Below, one piece after another: positions 44,236 through 52,970 of a stretch of DNA of 64,000 bases. The notes below the pieces were generated by a model that had not been told where the DNA came from, searched no databases, and saw only the letters and a list, made by a program, of their open reading frames with translations. The DNA is from an uncultured Bacteroidales bacterium (lineage in GTDB: Bacteria > Bacteroidota > Bacteroidia > Bacteroidales > UBA932): contig CALVDR010000002.1 of assembly GCA_944326365.1 (NCBI GenBank), positions 62,001 through 126,000 of the forward strand, in the 5' to 3' direction. The first letter of the stretch is position 1, and the number at the start of each line of letters is the position of its first letter. A program made the translations under genes and the position numbers.

Positions 44236-46350
44236 ATGGCAAGAGATCTTAAATTCACCAGGAATATCGGTATTATGGCCCACATCGATGCCGGTAAGAC
44301 TACTACTTCAGAGCGTATTCTCTACTATACGGGGAAGACCCACAAGATAGGAGAGGTGCATGAGGGAGCTGCCACCATGGACTGGATGGTTCAGGAGCAG
44401 GAGCGTGGTATTACCATCACATCGGCTGCGACTACCGCTTTCTGGCATTACAAAGGGGATACTTATCAGATTAACTTGATCGATACTCCGGGCCACGTGG
44501 ACTTCACTGTCGAGGTCGAGCGTTCTCTCCGTGTGCTGGACGGTACCGTAGCCACTTTCTGCGCTGTGGGCCGTGTACAGCCTCAGTCAGAGACAGTATG
44601 GCGTCAGGCAGACAAGTACGGTGTTCCGAAGATAGCATATGTAAACAAGATGGACCGTGTGGGTGCGGATTTCCTCGCAGTAGTCGACGAGATCAAGGAA
44701 AAGCTCGGTGCAAGGGCAGTTCCTATCTGTCTCCCTATCGGTGCAGAAGACAAGTTCCAGGGTATCGTGGACCTGATCGCAAACAAGGCCCTTATCTATG
44801 ACAGCGGTGAAGAGCTCGTGAACTACAAGGTCACTGATGTGCCTGAAGAGATGAAGGCTGAAGTGGCAGCATGGAGAGAGAAACTGATCGAGGCTGCCGC
44901 AGAGTATGACGAGTCCCTGATGGAGAAGTTCTTCGAGGACCCTGATTCCATTTCAGAAGATGAGATCATTTCGGCTCTGAGAAAGGCTACCATCGACATG
45001 TCCATCGTGCCTGCATGCTGCGGTTCTTCATTCAAGAACAAGGGTGTACAGTTCCTGCTTGATGCAGTGATGCGTTATCTGCCGTCTCCGCTCGACAAGG
45101 GCGCAGTGAAGGGTACGAACCCTAATACGGGTGAAGAGGAAGAGCGTCGTCCTGATTCCAAGGAGCCGTTCTGCGCACTCGTCTTCAAGATCGCCACTGA
45201 CCCGTTCGTGGGACGTCTTGCATTCCTGAGGGCTTATTCAGGCCGTCTCGATGCAGGTTCTTACGTCCTGAACACCAGGTCAGGCAAGAAAGAGCGTGTG
45301 GCACGTCTTTATCAGATGCACTCGAACAAGCAGAACCCTATCGAATTCGTGGAGGCAGGTGATATCTGCGCCGCAGTAGGATTCAAGGATCTGCGTACAG
45401 GCGATACTATCTGCGTGGAGAGCTCTCCTATCACTCTCGAGTCCATGGAGTTCCCTGATCCGGTGATCGGACTTGCAGTGGAGCCTAAGACCCAGAAGGA
45501 TCTGGACAAGCTCGGAATCGCTCTTGCAAAACTTGCTGAAGAGGACCCTACATTCACTGTGAAGACTGACCATGAGACAGGTCAGACTGTCATCAGCGGT
45601 ATGGGTGAGCTTCACCTGGATATCATCGTGGACCGTCTCCGCCGTGAATTCGGTGTCGAGATCAACCAGGGTGCTCCTCAGGTGAACTACAAGGAAGCCA
45701 TCACAGGTACAGTCCAGCATCGTGAGGTCTTCAAGAAACAGACCGGAGGCCGCGGTAAGTTCGCCGATATCATAGTCGAGATCGGACCTGCAGACGAGGG
45801 CACTACCGGACTCCAGTTCATCGACGAGGTGAAGGGCGGTAACGTTCCTAAGGAGTTCATTCCGTCTGTAGAGAAAGGCTTCAAGTCTGCCATGGCGAAC
45901 GGTGTTCTCGCAGGATACGAGGTACAGTCTCTGAAAGTGACACTGAAGGATGGTTCGTTCCACCCTGTCGATTCAGACCAGCTTTCATTCGAGATCTGCG
46001 CCCGTCAGGCATTCCGTCACGCCTGCCCTAAGGCAAAGCCGGTTCTCCTCGAACCTATCATGTCTCTCGAAGTCGTGACTCCGGAGGACTACATGGGTGA
46101 TATCGTAGGTGACCTGAACCGTCGTCGCGGACAGATCAACGCGATGGATTCCACTACGGGTGGAGCAAGAATCGTGAAGGCTTTCGTTCCGCTCGCAGAG
46201 CAGTTCGGCTATGTGACTATTCTGAGAACCATTTCTTCCGGCCGTGCTACCAGCACCATGTCATTCGACCACTATGCTGAAGTTCCGGCAAATCTCGCGA
46301 AGGAGATCATCGAGAAGAGCGGTTACAAGAATGTCGATGAGGACGAATAG
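44236..46350 (+). CDS. fusA: Translation elongation factor G
   Basis: A 704-residue GTPase that moves the tRNA-mRNA complex during elongation. GTP-binding motifs: [15 protein letters not shown] (P-loop), [11 protein letters not shown] (switch I), DTPGHVDF and [10 protein letters not shown]. Domains II to V follow, with [19 protein letters not shown] in domain III-IV and [18 protein letters not shown] in domain V. Complete and canonical, 22 nt after rpsG and 32 nt before rpsJ. Confidence 0.99.
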   Translation: MARDLKFTRNIGIMAHIDAGKTTTSERILYYTGKTHKIGEVHEGAATMDWMVQEQERGITITSAATTAFWHYKGDTYQINLIDTPGHVDFTVEVERSLRVLDGTVATFCAVGRVQPQSETVWRQADKYGVPKIAYVNKMDRVGADFLAVVDEIKEKLGARAVPICLPIGAEDKFQGIVDLIANKALIYDSGEELVNYKVTDVPEEMKAEVAAWREKLIEAAAEYDESLMEKFFEDPDSISEDEIISALRKATIDMSIVPACCGSSFKNKGVQFLLDAVMRYLPSPLDKGAVKGTNPNTGEEEERRPDSKEPFCALVFKIATDPFVGRLAFLRAYSGRLDAGSYVLNTRSGKKERVARLYQMHSNKQNPIEFVEAGDICAAVGFKDLRTGDTICVESSPITLESMEFPDPVIGLAVEPKTQKDLDKLGIALAKLAEEDPTFTVKTDHETGQTVISGMGELHLDIIVDRLRREFGVEINQGAPQVNYKEAITGTVQHREVFKKQTGGRGKFADIIVEIGPADEGTTGLQFIDEVKGGNVPKEFIPSVEKGFKSAMANGVLAGYEVQSLKVTLKDGSFHPVDSDQLSFEICARQAFRHACPKAKPVLLEPIMSLEVVTPEDYMGDIVGDLNRRRGQINAMDSTTGGARIVKAFVPLAEQFGYVTILRTISSGRATSTMSFDHYAEVPANLAKEIIEKSGYKNVDEDE

Positions 46351-46382
46351 TACCGAAGTTTAATTTGTAGAAAATTATTGAT

Positions 46383-46688
46383 ATGAGCCAAAAGATAAGA
46401 ATTAAACTCAAATCATTCGATCACATGCTGGTAGACAAGTCTGCCAAGAAGATCGTTGATACAGTGGCTTCTACAGGAGCTCGTGTGAATGGTCCCATTC
46501 CACTTCCTACTGACAAGAAGATCTTCACTGTGAACCGCTCGACTTTCGTCAACAAGAAGTCGCGCGAACAGTTCGAGCTCAACTCATTCTGCCGTCTGCT
46601 TGATATCTATGATTCAACTCAGAAGACAGTGGATGCCCTGATGAAGCTGGAGCTTCCAAGCGGTGTTGAGGTCGAGATCAAAGTCTGA
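46383..46688 (+). CDS. rpsJ: 30S ribosomal protein S10
   Basis: A 101-residue protein of the 30S head, also a NusB partner in antitermination. [21 protein letters not shown] and [28 protein letters not shown] are typical. It is last in the run; rplC, which usually follows rpsJ, is absent here. Instead a promoter, repeats and a tRNA follow. Confidence 0.98.
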   Translation: MSQKIRIKLKSFDHMLVDKSAKKIVDTVASTGARVNGPIPLPTDKKIFTVNRSTFVNKKSREQFELNSFCRLLDIYDSTQKTVDALMKLELPSGVEVEIKV

Positions 46689-46691
46689 TGT

Positions 46692-46751
46692 TGCAGTTTA
46701 AAAAATAATTGCTATATTTGCATTCCTGTCCGCGCGACGGGCAGGAATGCT
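46692..46751 (+). promoter_or_regulatory. Promoter and overlapping hairpin after rpsJ
   Basis: TTG at 46692-46694 and TATATTTG at 46714-46721, 19 nt apart, form a good promoter only 4 nt after the rpsJ stop. Starting at the last base of the -7 box is a hairpin (GCATTCCTGTCCG / CGGGCAGGAATGC, 46721-46751, one G-U pair) with no T-run. The promoter would read through elements B and C into the tRNA, giving a leader of about 285 nt. The gap 46689-47012 contains no gene. Confidence 0.6.
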
Positions 46752-46775
46752 TGAAAAAGTTCTTTATAATACGAA

Positions 46776-46884
46776 GTTTGTTTTAGGTCAGAACAAGGAA
46801 GACAAGTCCGGAAAGAGGAAGTTTACTTGTGTAAATGACCGACAGACGGTACGCAGTCTGACGCAGTTATTACCTAAAAGAAAC
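46776..46884. repeat. Intergenic hairpin element B
   Basis: Outer arms GTTTGTTTTAGGT (46776-46788) and its near-complement (46872-46884; 12/13) enclose the inner hairpin GTTTACTTGTGTAAATGAC. The core GACAAG with CGCAGTCTGACGCAGT (46852-46867) is shared with element C at a 121-bp spacing. Confidence 0.7.
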
Positions 46885-46897
46885 GAGTTAATTTGAA

Positions 46898-47005
46898 GTT
46901 TAGTTTTTGTGAGGACAAGGAAGACAAGCGACGAGAGACGCAGCAACCTTGTGGTTGTGAGGAACGAGGATGCGCAGTCTGACGCAGTAATCGCAAAAAA
47001 TGAAC
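46898..47005. repeat. Intergenic hairpin element C
   Basis: Outer arms 46898-46912 and 46991-47005 pair at 14 of 15 positions if G-U is allowed; the sequence differs from the arms of element B. The inner hairpin is CAACC/GGTTG. The 5' core GACAAGGAAGACAAG and the 3' core CGCAGTCTGACGCAGT (46973-46988) are shared with element B. It ends 7 nt before the tRNA. Confidence 0.7.
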
Positions 47006-47012
47006 GAAAAGA

Positions 47013-47087
47013 GGTCCCATAGCTCAGTTGGTTAGTAGCACCTGACTCATAATCAGGGGGTCACAGGTTCAAGCCCTGTTGGGACCA
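47013..47087 (+). tRNA. tRNA with CAT anticodon (Met, or Ile2)
   Basis: The acceptor GGTCCCA/TGGGACC, anticodon stem CCTGA/TCAGG with loop CTCATAA (CAT at 47048-47050) and T-arm ACAGG-TTCAAGC-CCTGT are complete. Discriminator A is at 47087; CCA is not encoded. The D-arm reads GCTC...GTAGC where GAGC is usual, so there is one extra T and the tRNA is 75 nt without CCA. The loop alone cannot separate elongator Met from lysidine-modified Ile2. An initiator is unlikely because the stem lacks the GGG/CCC pairs. Confidence 0.9.
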
Positions 47088-47117
47088 CGGAAACGGCCAC
47101 AGACGGCCTTTATGATG

Positions 47118-47150
47118 AAGCACTTACATGAAAATGCAGGTGCTTTTTTC
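47118..47150 (+). terminator. Terminator after the tRNA
   Basis: AAGCACTTACAT pairs imperfectly with ATGCAGGTGCTT around a GAAA loop, followed by a run of T. It lies 30 nt after the tRNA. Confidence 0.8.
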
Positions 47151-47320
47151 GTATCTAACAGTGTCTCTTAACGCACTGACGGTCTGCTTTGACAGGTTTG
47201 AGACGGATTCATGTAAACCGAGATATAAAGAAACAGCATTCTTATTGCCATTGCAAAATATATTTCCAAGGCTAATGAACAAATTACTTGGTAATTTATC
47301 ATTAATTTGAATTCTTTCCG

Positions 47321-47328
47321 TATCTTTG
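47321..47328 (+). promoter_or_regulatory. -7 box of the AbiE-type operon
   Basis: TATCTTTG lies 33 nt upstream of the ATG at 47362 and overlaps the start of a longer open frame (47326), so the ATG at 47362 is the likely start. No TTG is well placed at -33. The preceding 47151-47320 is AT-rich and holds no gene I can support. Confidence 0.6.
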
Positions 47329-47361
47329 CATTTGAAAAATCGTCAAAATTTCAAAGGTGAT

Positions 47362-47970
47362 ATGACAAATGAATATTCTATAGATAGTACTACTCTCAAG
47401 CAACGTATAGAAACGATGCCTGAAGATTGTATCCTGTTTCGTTCAGACTTCCCTGAATATCACACTGAATTTGTTGGTAGTATTTTGACTGAATTGACAA
47501 ATGAAGGTACACTTGTTAAAATTGCACATGGAATATATACCAAGCCAAGAAAAAGTCGATTCGGTATTGTACTTCCTTCGGTCGATAAAGTTGTACAGGC
47601 AATTGCAGTCCGAGATAACGCAAAAGTGTTACCATCAGGCATGACTGCATTGAATTTATTAGGGCTATCGACTCAAGTACCGATGAATTACACATTCCTG
47701 ACTACTGGAAGTGAAAGAACAATAATTATATCAAATAGGAAAGTAGTATTAAAACGAGGTGTCCCCAAAAACTTCTGTTATAGAACTCGTCTTATTTCAC
47801 TACTTGTTCAAGCGCTTAAGGCTCTGAAAAAGGAGAATATAGGAGAAGGTGAATTGAATATAATTCGACAATTGGTATCTAAGGAAACAGATAGGGAGAC
47901 TTTAATCAAAGATGTAGATATGATGCCTGCATGGATGAAACGAATTATAAAACCAATGCTAACCGCATAA
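47362..47970 (+). CDS. DUF6088/AbiEi-like antitoxin of a type IV toxin-antitoxin pair
   Basis: A 202-residue protein. The N-terminal ~80 residues form a winged-helix domain (LKQRIETMPEDCILFRSDF, then VGSILTELTNEGTLVKIAHGIYTKP). The rest resembles the AbiEi/DUF6088 antitoxin core (VLPSGMTALNLLGLSTQVPMNYTFLTTGSERTIIISNRKVVLKRGVPKNF). Members of this family repress their own operon and neutralise the paired nucleotidyltransferase toxin. The toxin gene follows after 14 nt. The gene is clearly more AT-rich than the ribosomal-protein genes next door, which suggests horizontal transfer. Confidence 0.85.
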   Translation: MTNEYSIDSTTLKQRIETMPEDCILFRSDFPEYHTEFVGSILTELTNEGTLVKIAHGIYTKPRKSRFGIVLPSVDKVVQAIAVRDNAKVLPSGMTALNLLGLSTQVPMNYTFLTTGSERTIIISNRKVVLKRGVPKNFCYRTRLISLLVQALKALKKENIGEGELNIIRQLVSKETDRETLIKDVDMMPAWMKRIIKPMLTA

Positions 47971-47984
47971 AAGGAACTTAAATT

Positions 47985-49010
47985 ATGGGAAAACTGTGGT
48001 TAAACAATGAGATAGTGGACCGTTTAGCAATGTTACAGCAGACGGAGGTTGGACATCCTGGCGTTAATCAGGTAGCTATAGAAAAGGACTGGTGGGTAAC
48101 AGTTACGCTGAAGGTATTATTCCAAACAGATTGCCGTGATTCTTTGATATTCAAAGGCGGAACATCGTTGTCAAAAGGTTTTAATATCATAGAGCGTTTC
48201 TCTGAAGACATTGATTTGGCAATCAATCATTCGTTCTTTGGTATTGATGGAACAAGTAAAAGTCAGCGGGAGAAATTACGCAAAAAGGCACGAGCATATA
48301 TTCACGAGACCCTTTCTTCACAATTAGATGCCCGTTTGAAAGAAATGGGAGTTTCTGGTTACAGTATAGAGAATGTATCTCAAGAACAAGATAAAAATGG
48401 AGAATGGAGACTAATAGATTCGGACAAAGATCCTAGTGTAATTCTATTGCACTACCCGTCAATTCTTGAAGATTCAATAAATTATATTCCTCCTCGTGTA
48501 AAGATAGAAATCAGTTGCCTTTCAATGGATGAGCCAACAGAGATACGACACATAAGTTCTTTGATAGGCGATAGTTTTGATGGCGAAGATGCTGATGCTG
48601 AAAGTTTTGTCAGGACTGTAGTTCCGACTCGTACATTCCTTGAGAAGCTGTTTCTTTTGGCGGAAGAATTCCAAAAAGAAAAACCACGGAGCGTACGAAT
48701 GTCACGACATCTGTATGATTTGGAAAAGTTGATGGATACAGAATATGGAGAAGAAGCTTTGTCGAATCGAAAACTTTATGATGCCATTGTTCAACATCGT
48801 AAAACTTATAATGCTTTGAAGTATGTAAACTATGATTTACATGCCCCATCAACCATCAACTTTATGATACCGGAATCGGCTATAGAAGCATGGCGAGATG
48901 ATTATGCCGATATGAGGCGTTTCTTTATTTATGGCAAATCCTTAGAGTTTGATGCGCTTATGCAGAAAATGGCAGAGCTGCATGAAAGAGTTAGAGCTAT
49001 AAAAATTTAG
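47985..49010 (+). CDS. AbiEii-like nucleotidyltransferase toxin
   Basis: A 341-residue protein of the AbiEii/DUF1814 family. The nucleotidyltransferase signature is FKGGTSLSKGFNIIERFSEDIDLAI near residues 57-82, with the GGTSLSK motif and the acidic pair in EDIDLA. PRVKIEISCLS and TRTFLEKLFLLAEEFQKEKPRSVRMSRHLYDLEKLM follow, as in the family. Such toxins modify tRNA or other RNA with nucleotides and block growth, which can also stop phage spread. It is 14 nt downstream of its presumed antitoxin. AT-rich, like the rest of the island. Confidence 0.88.
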   Translation: MGKLWLNNEIVDRLAMLQQTEVGHPGVNQVAIEKDWWVTVTLKVLFQTDCRDSLIFKGGTSLSKGFNIIERFSEDIDLAINHSFFGIDGTSKSQREKLRKKARAYIHETLSSQLDARLKEMGVSGYSIENVSQEQDKNGEWRLIDSDKDPSVILLHYPSILEDSINYIPPRVKIEISCLSMDEPTEIRHISSLIGDSFDGEDADAESFVRTVVPTRTFLEKLFLLAEEFQKEKPRSVRMSRHLYDLEKLMDTEYGEEALSNRKLYDAIVQHRKTYNALKYVNYDLHAPSTINFMIPESAIEAWRDDYADMRRFFIYGKSLEFDALMQKMAELHERVRAIKI

Positions 49011-49055
49011 TTTTAAGAAACTGTTGAGAAAATAAAATTTACAATATATAAAAAT

Positions 49056-49286
49056 ATGTATATTTCTCATATAAAAATAAAAGGATTCCGCAATTTTAAA
49101 GATTCGGACATCGAATTTAATGATGGCCTCAATGTTCTAATAGGTCATAACAATGCTGGAAAAACAAACTTACTGAAGGCATTACAATTGGTAATAGAGC
49201 CACATTATAGATACAGGAGAGGAAGAAGATTCAAAGGGCTTTGTTGCTGTTTGAAACGGAGGACAAGATACCTCATCATTATATAA
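49056..49286 (+). pseudogene. N-terminal fragment of a RecF/OLD-like AAA ATPase
   Basis: The frame begins MYISHIKIKGFRNFKDSDIEFNDGLNVLIGHNNAGKTNLLKALQLVIEP, a typical SMC/RecF-like start with Walker A GHNNAGKTN. After about residue 50 (near 49207) similarity stops, and the rest reads through sequence belonging, in another frame, to a HigB-like toxin. The remaining ~400 residues expected for such ATPases are missing. A deletion or recombination joined the two genes. Proteins of this type often belong to defence systems. Confidence 0.75.
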
Positions 49287-49477
49287 AGTTCATTCGGGAC
49301 GGGATTTATGAGTTCAGAGTAAACTATGGCAACAATGAGTTCCGGCTGTTCTTTACATACGACGGAGATACGATAGTGATTTTGTTCAACTGTTTCAAGA
49401 AAAAGACACAGAAAACCCCGAAAAGCGAGATAGACAAGGCTGTGAAACTAAAGAATGAATATTATGAAAGCAAATGA
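49211..49477 (+). pseudogene. HigB/Gp49-like RelE-family toxin lacking its N-terminus
   Basis: From 49211 the frame reads IQERKKIQRALLLFETEDK, then HHYIKFIRDGIYEFRVNYGN, ending in LFNCFKKKTQKTPKSEID and further helix. This is the C-terminal ~88 residues of a phage-Gp49-like HigB toxin (family length about 110). The first ~25 residues and their ATG are gone at the junction with the ATPase fragment; only a TTG at 49241 remains as start. The key KFIRDGIYEFRV and KKTQKTPK segments are intact, so some activity is conceivable. Its 3' end overlaps the HigA-like gene. Confidence 0.75.
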
Positions 49478-49757
49478 CATTTACGATGTAAGTGCAGAAC
49501 TTGAACAGGAGTTCGGGGCAAAAGGTACACCACAGAGGGAAGCAGCGATAAACCATGCGTGGGAGGAGTACAATGCCCAGATTCTTTTGGATGCAAGAAA
49601 AAATGCAGGACTTACACAGGCAGAACTTGCACAGCGCATCGGAGCGGACAAAGGCTATATTTCCAGAGTAGAACGAGGTTTGACAATCCCCACTGTTGCA
49701 ACACTCTACAAGATAGCGGCAGCAATGGGAATGACAGTGGAACTTCGCCCGATATAA
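49455..49757 (+). CDS. HigA-like XRE-family antitoxin
   Basis: A 100-residue protein (97 if started at 49464). The helix-turn-helix is LLDARKNAGLTQAELAQRIGADKGYISRVERGLTIPTVATLYKIAAAMGM. Its N-terminus (YDVSAELEQEFGAKGTPQREAAINHAWEEYNAQ) is typical of antitoxins paired with Gp49-like toxins. It overlaps the end of the truncated toxin, which is the usual order. With the toxin broken it may be an orphan that still acts as an autorepressor, or it may be in decay. Confidence 0.85.
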   Translation: MNIMKANDIYDVSAELEQEFGAKGTPQREAAINHAWEEYNAQILLDARKNAGLTQAELAQRIGADKGYISRVERGLTIPTVATLYKIAAAMGMTVELRPI

Positions 49758-49830
49758 TGTTTTGTAGGGCAATTAAGACAATTCAATTTATTGATTTACA
49801 ATTATATTACTTTATGTTTAACCCGACTTT

Positions 49831-52035
49831 TCAACACCTCATGCGCCTGATTACGATGATGCAGCCGGCTGCAATAAGAAGAGCCGTCAGCACCCATTTG
49901 AAAATCAGGGACACGATTTCCGCATCGGACGGAGACAGCGCTATATTGTTGTCGACAGGAGCAGGACGCCGCACATCTACCGGATAGCGTGCATCCGACA
50001 GCCAGTTGAAGATGCCTTTGCAGAAAAACGAATTGATGGAGGAAAGATTTTTCCTCGACACTGTCATCTCCATGTTCCCGAGACAGTCGGCATCGCCGAG
50101 TACTATGATTCTCTGCTCTTTACCGTTCACATCGCGCGACAAAGCCAGGGCAAGGCTCCGGGTGCCGTCAGGAGTCAGCAAAAGCGGCACTGCCTCCCAT
50201 TCCGGAGACATGACATAGTCCAAGGCCGTACATCCCGGCATGGTCACGGCATATCCCGGAGGGAACATGTACGACAGAGCCGGACCATAAAAAGAAACGA
50301 CGGCAGGCACTAACTCCGGAGCATAATCCGTATCCTCGCAGAGAATTTCACCGGGTATGACACTCACGTCCATATACTCTAACAAAGCGGCCACATTCTT
50401 CTCGCCTCCAGGCTCTATTGCGACAAGCATGTTGCCGCCACGGTCCAAATGACTGAAAACATAATCCATATCAGCCCCTCCGAGTTCCGACTCGGGATCA
50501 GCCACGACCAGAATATCGGACACGGCGAGAGAATTCTGCTGCCGTGGGTCGACGGTAAAGATGTCGAAACCATTATTCACGAGAGCATTGCGGCCGGCCT
50601 TCGAAGTGGAAAATCCGGCATATCCTTCATCTGAAATACTGTAGACATCCCGCTCTCCATGCCCGGTCATGACCCCGAGCGTTATCGGCGGCTCAAGGAG
50701 CCGTCTGACAGCCGCGGATATCTCCTGCTCTTCCGGGATTCGCGTGAAGTCATCGAACATTCTCAGGAAAGTCTGCTTCCCGCCGCTGCTTTCCAGCAGC
50801 TTGACGACGGTATTGTTCTCCGGAACAAGATCTACCCTGGCCCTTATCTCCTCGGGCGTGAGCACCTTTCGCCATGGGATACCGAATCCCTTGGCGAACT
50901 TCTGTGCCAGTTCCAATACAGGCATTGCACCTTCGGTGCCATAATCCTCGTTCGCATACGGCTCGTCATAAAAATAGACGTATTCCATGTTTATGTCCGG
51001 CTTGAACCTCATGAACTGCTTGTAGCGCTTGATATCGTCATTTATGGACGACGGCGCTCCCAACCACGCGCTGTAATCGCTGAGGTTTACGTATGTCGTG
51101 ATATCGAGAGGGCCTTCGAGCCTTTCTATCAGCTCCCGGCTCGTATCGGTAATGGTATTGTCGTCATTGCGTGTAGCATCATAATACACGGTCAGCCAAG
51201 GATTCGACGTCAGCACGCCTACAATCAGGACTATGACCGTGCTTCCTACGTATTTGGCCGCACACAGCCATTTATTCCTGTCTCTTCTGTACTGGAGCAG
51301 AAAAACGCTGAATGACAGGAACAGGCCGATCACAAGGATGAAATATGCCACATCCTCGGATGATACGAGACCCTCGATCAGGGCATCCGCACGTCCGGAA
51401 ATGGAAGCCCAGTAAGTCGCAGGCCTGAGGAATTCCACATTCTGTCCCAAGGAGCCGAGCTGCTCCAGGAACGAGAACGCGCCGAGTGTCAAAAGCGCGG
51501 CCACTATCTGATACCCGGTGAGCGCCGACATGAAGAGACCTATCGCCGAATAGGCGCACAAAGTCAGATACACCCCGCACAGCCCGCTTATTATCAGACC
51601 GAAATCGATGTTGCCCACCGTAAAGGCTGCAAATATTACCCCTGGGAGGAGCACCGCAGTCAGAATCGCGGAAAATATGGCCATTGACCTGAATTTCCCG
51701 AAAATTATCTGGAACGGCGTCACAGGAGAAGAATACAGGAGCTTGATGGAGCCGCTGCTGATTTCCTTGCTCATCAGCCCCATCGTTACTATCGGCATAT
51801 AAAGATAGAGATAGTTCAGGACCGAAGGGAACAGTCCTCTTATTCCTGAAAAAAGCTCTTTCGATATGTTCGGTACCATCCCGTACATATCCTGGTCGTT
51901 CGCTATGCCCAACAGATTCGACGTGAAATTAGAATATGCCTGAAAACTGAAAAGCACAATTACGAGCCAGGCCACCGGAGAAAAAAACAGCTGGGCGGTT
52001 TCGGCCCGGGTTATAGCTTTAATCTGTCTTATCAT
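49831..52035 (-). CDS. GldF-GldG fusion: ABC permease joined to a GldG-like auxiliary domain
   Basis: A 734-residue membrane protein. Residues 1-280 are an ABC-2 permease with six or so membrane segments (TAQLFFSPVAWLVIVLFSF, MGLMSKEISSGSIKLLYSSPVTPFQIIFGK). Residues 290-690 form a periplasmic ABC_transp_aux/GldG-like domain (PLDITTYVNLSDYSAW, LGVMTGHGERDVYS, LVVADPESELGG). A last membrane helix (WVLTALLIAAGCIIVI) ends the protein. In gliding bacteria GldF and GldG are separate. It overlaps the ATPase gene by 4 nt. The substrate is unknown; export or assembly at the envelope is expected. It is last in the TonB-receptor operon. Confidence 0.85.
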   Translation of the reverse strand: MIRQIKAITRAETAQLFFSPVAWLVIVLFSFQAYSNFTSNLLGIANDQDMYGMVPNISKELFSGIRGLFPSVLNYLYLYMPIVTMGLMSKEISSGSIKLLYSSPVTPFQIIFGKFRSMAIFSAILTAVLLPGVIFAAFTVGNIDFGLIISGLCGVYLTLCAYSAIGLFMSALTGYQIVAALLTLGAFSFLEQLGSLGQNVEFLRPATYWASISGRADALIEGLVSSEDVAYFILVIGLFLSFSVFLLQYRRDRNKWLCAAKYVGSTVIVLIVGVLTSNPWLTVYYDATRNDDNTITDTSRELIERLEGPLDITTYVNLSDYSAWLGAPSSINDDIKRYKQFMRFKPDINMEYVYFYDEPYANEDYGTEGAMPVLELAQKFAKGFGIPWRKVLTPEEIRARVDLVPENNTVVKLLESSGGKQTFLRMFDDFTRIPEEQEISAAVRRLLEPPITLGVMTGHGERDVYSISDEGYAGFSTSKAGRNALVNNGFDIFTVDPRQQNSLAVSDILVVADPESELGGADMDYVFSHLDRGGNMLVAIEPGGEKNVAALLEYMDVSVIPGEILCEDTDYAPELVPAVVSFYGPALSYMFPPGYAVTMPGCTALDYVMSPEWEAVPLLLTPDGTRSLALALSRDVNGKEQRIIVLGDADCLGNMEMTVSRKNLSSINSFFCKGIFNWLSDARYPVDVRRPAPVDNNIALSPSDAEIVSLIFKWVLTALLIAAGCIIVIRRMRC

Positions 52036-52970
52036 ATAGCAGGACTGTTTGAAAGATATTCGAAAATGTCATCGGCGGAAGGCGTTTCCTTCATGATTTC
52101 GTGCAGCATCCATCCTTCTTCTACCGATGCTCTGACCAGATTTTCGCAGACGGTGTCGGAATCTCCGGAAAAAGATATTCTCACGGTATCGTGCCTGTCC
52201 GGCAATATTTCCGATCCTGTGACACCAGGAATCCGGACGAGACGCTCGTGCGACGGGAGAGCGGCCCCCGTAAGCAGCACGGACGTCGGCTTGATGATAC
52301 TGTTGAACGTCTCTATCGACCCGTCGAAAACGGTCTGCCCGTGAGCTATCATGATTATCTGCCTGCAGCACATCTGCACCTCATGCAGGATATGCGTGGA
52401 AAGAAGCACCATGCAGTTCGAGGATATCTCCTCTATCAGTTTCCTGATTTCGATGATCTGGGTAGGGTCCAGACCGTTGGTCGGCTCATCCAAAACGATG
52501 AACGACGGAGTATGGATGATGGCCTGGGCGATTCCGACCCGCTGCTGGTATCCTCCCGACAGGTTTTTTATAAGCCGTTTGCGGAAATGCGTTATCCCGC
52601 ATTTCTCCATGGCTCGCTCCACGGCCCGACGTTCATCCTTCACCTCCCGCAGACGCGCAGCGTATCGCAGATATTCTTCGATGCTCAGATCCGGAAGCAG
52701 CGGCGGCTTCTGCGGCAGGAATCCCAACCTCTGCTTCGCTTCTTCCGGAGAAGAGGCTATCGTATACCCGTTTATGCTGACGGAGCCGGATGTAGGAGTA
52801 AGCACTCCGCATATAATATTCATAAGCGTAGACTTCCCTGCACCGTTCGCGCCGAGCAGTCCTATCGTATTATGCCCGGAAAGTTCGAGGCAGACATCGT
52901 CCAAAGCCTTTTGCGTGCCGTAGCAATGCGTGATATGGTCTATCTTTATCTCGATATCCTCAGTCTGCAT
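52032..52970 (-). CDS. GldA-like ABC transporter ATP-binding protein
   Basis: A 312-residue ATPase with Walker A GANGAGKST, signature LSGGYQQRVGIAQAI, Walker B FIVLDEPTNGLDP and the H-loop LLSTHILHEV. It also has a ~90-residue C-terminal extension (after FDGSIETFN). It pairs with the GldF-GldG fusion encoded immediately downstream (4-nt overlap) and overlaps the ChaN-like gene upstream by 11 nt, so all three are probably translated together. It would energise the permease. Confidence 0.93.
   Translation of the reverse strand: MQTEDIEIKIDHITHCYGTQKALDDVCLELSGHNTIGLLGANGAGKSTLMNIICGVLTPTSGSVSINGYTIASSPEEAKQRLGFLPQKPPLLPDLSIEEYLRYAARLREVKDERRAVERAMEKCGITHFRKRLIKNLSGGYQQRVGIAQAIIHTPSFIVLDEPTNGLDPTQIIEIRKLIEEISSNCMVLLSTHILHEVQMCCRQIIMIAHGQTVFDGSIETFNSIIKPTSVLLTGAALPSHERLVRIPGVTGSEILPDRHDTVRISFSGDSDTVCENLVRASVEEGWMLHEIMKETPSADDIFEYLSNSPAI

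Noticed and set aside
47128-47310. 60-codon open frame after the tRNA
   Set aside because: It begins inside the tRNA terminator hairpin, has no leader and no similarity I recognise.
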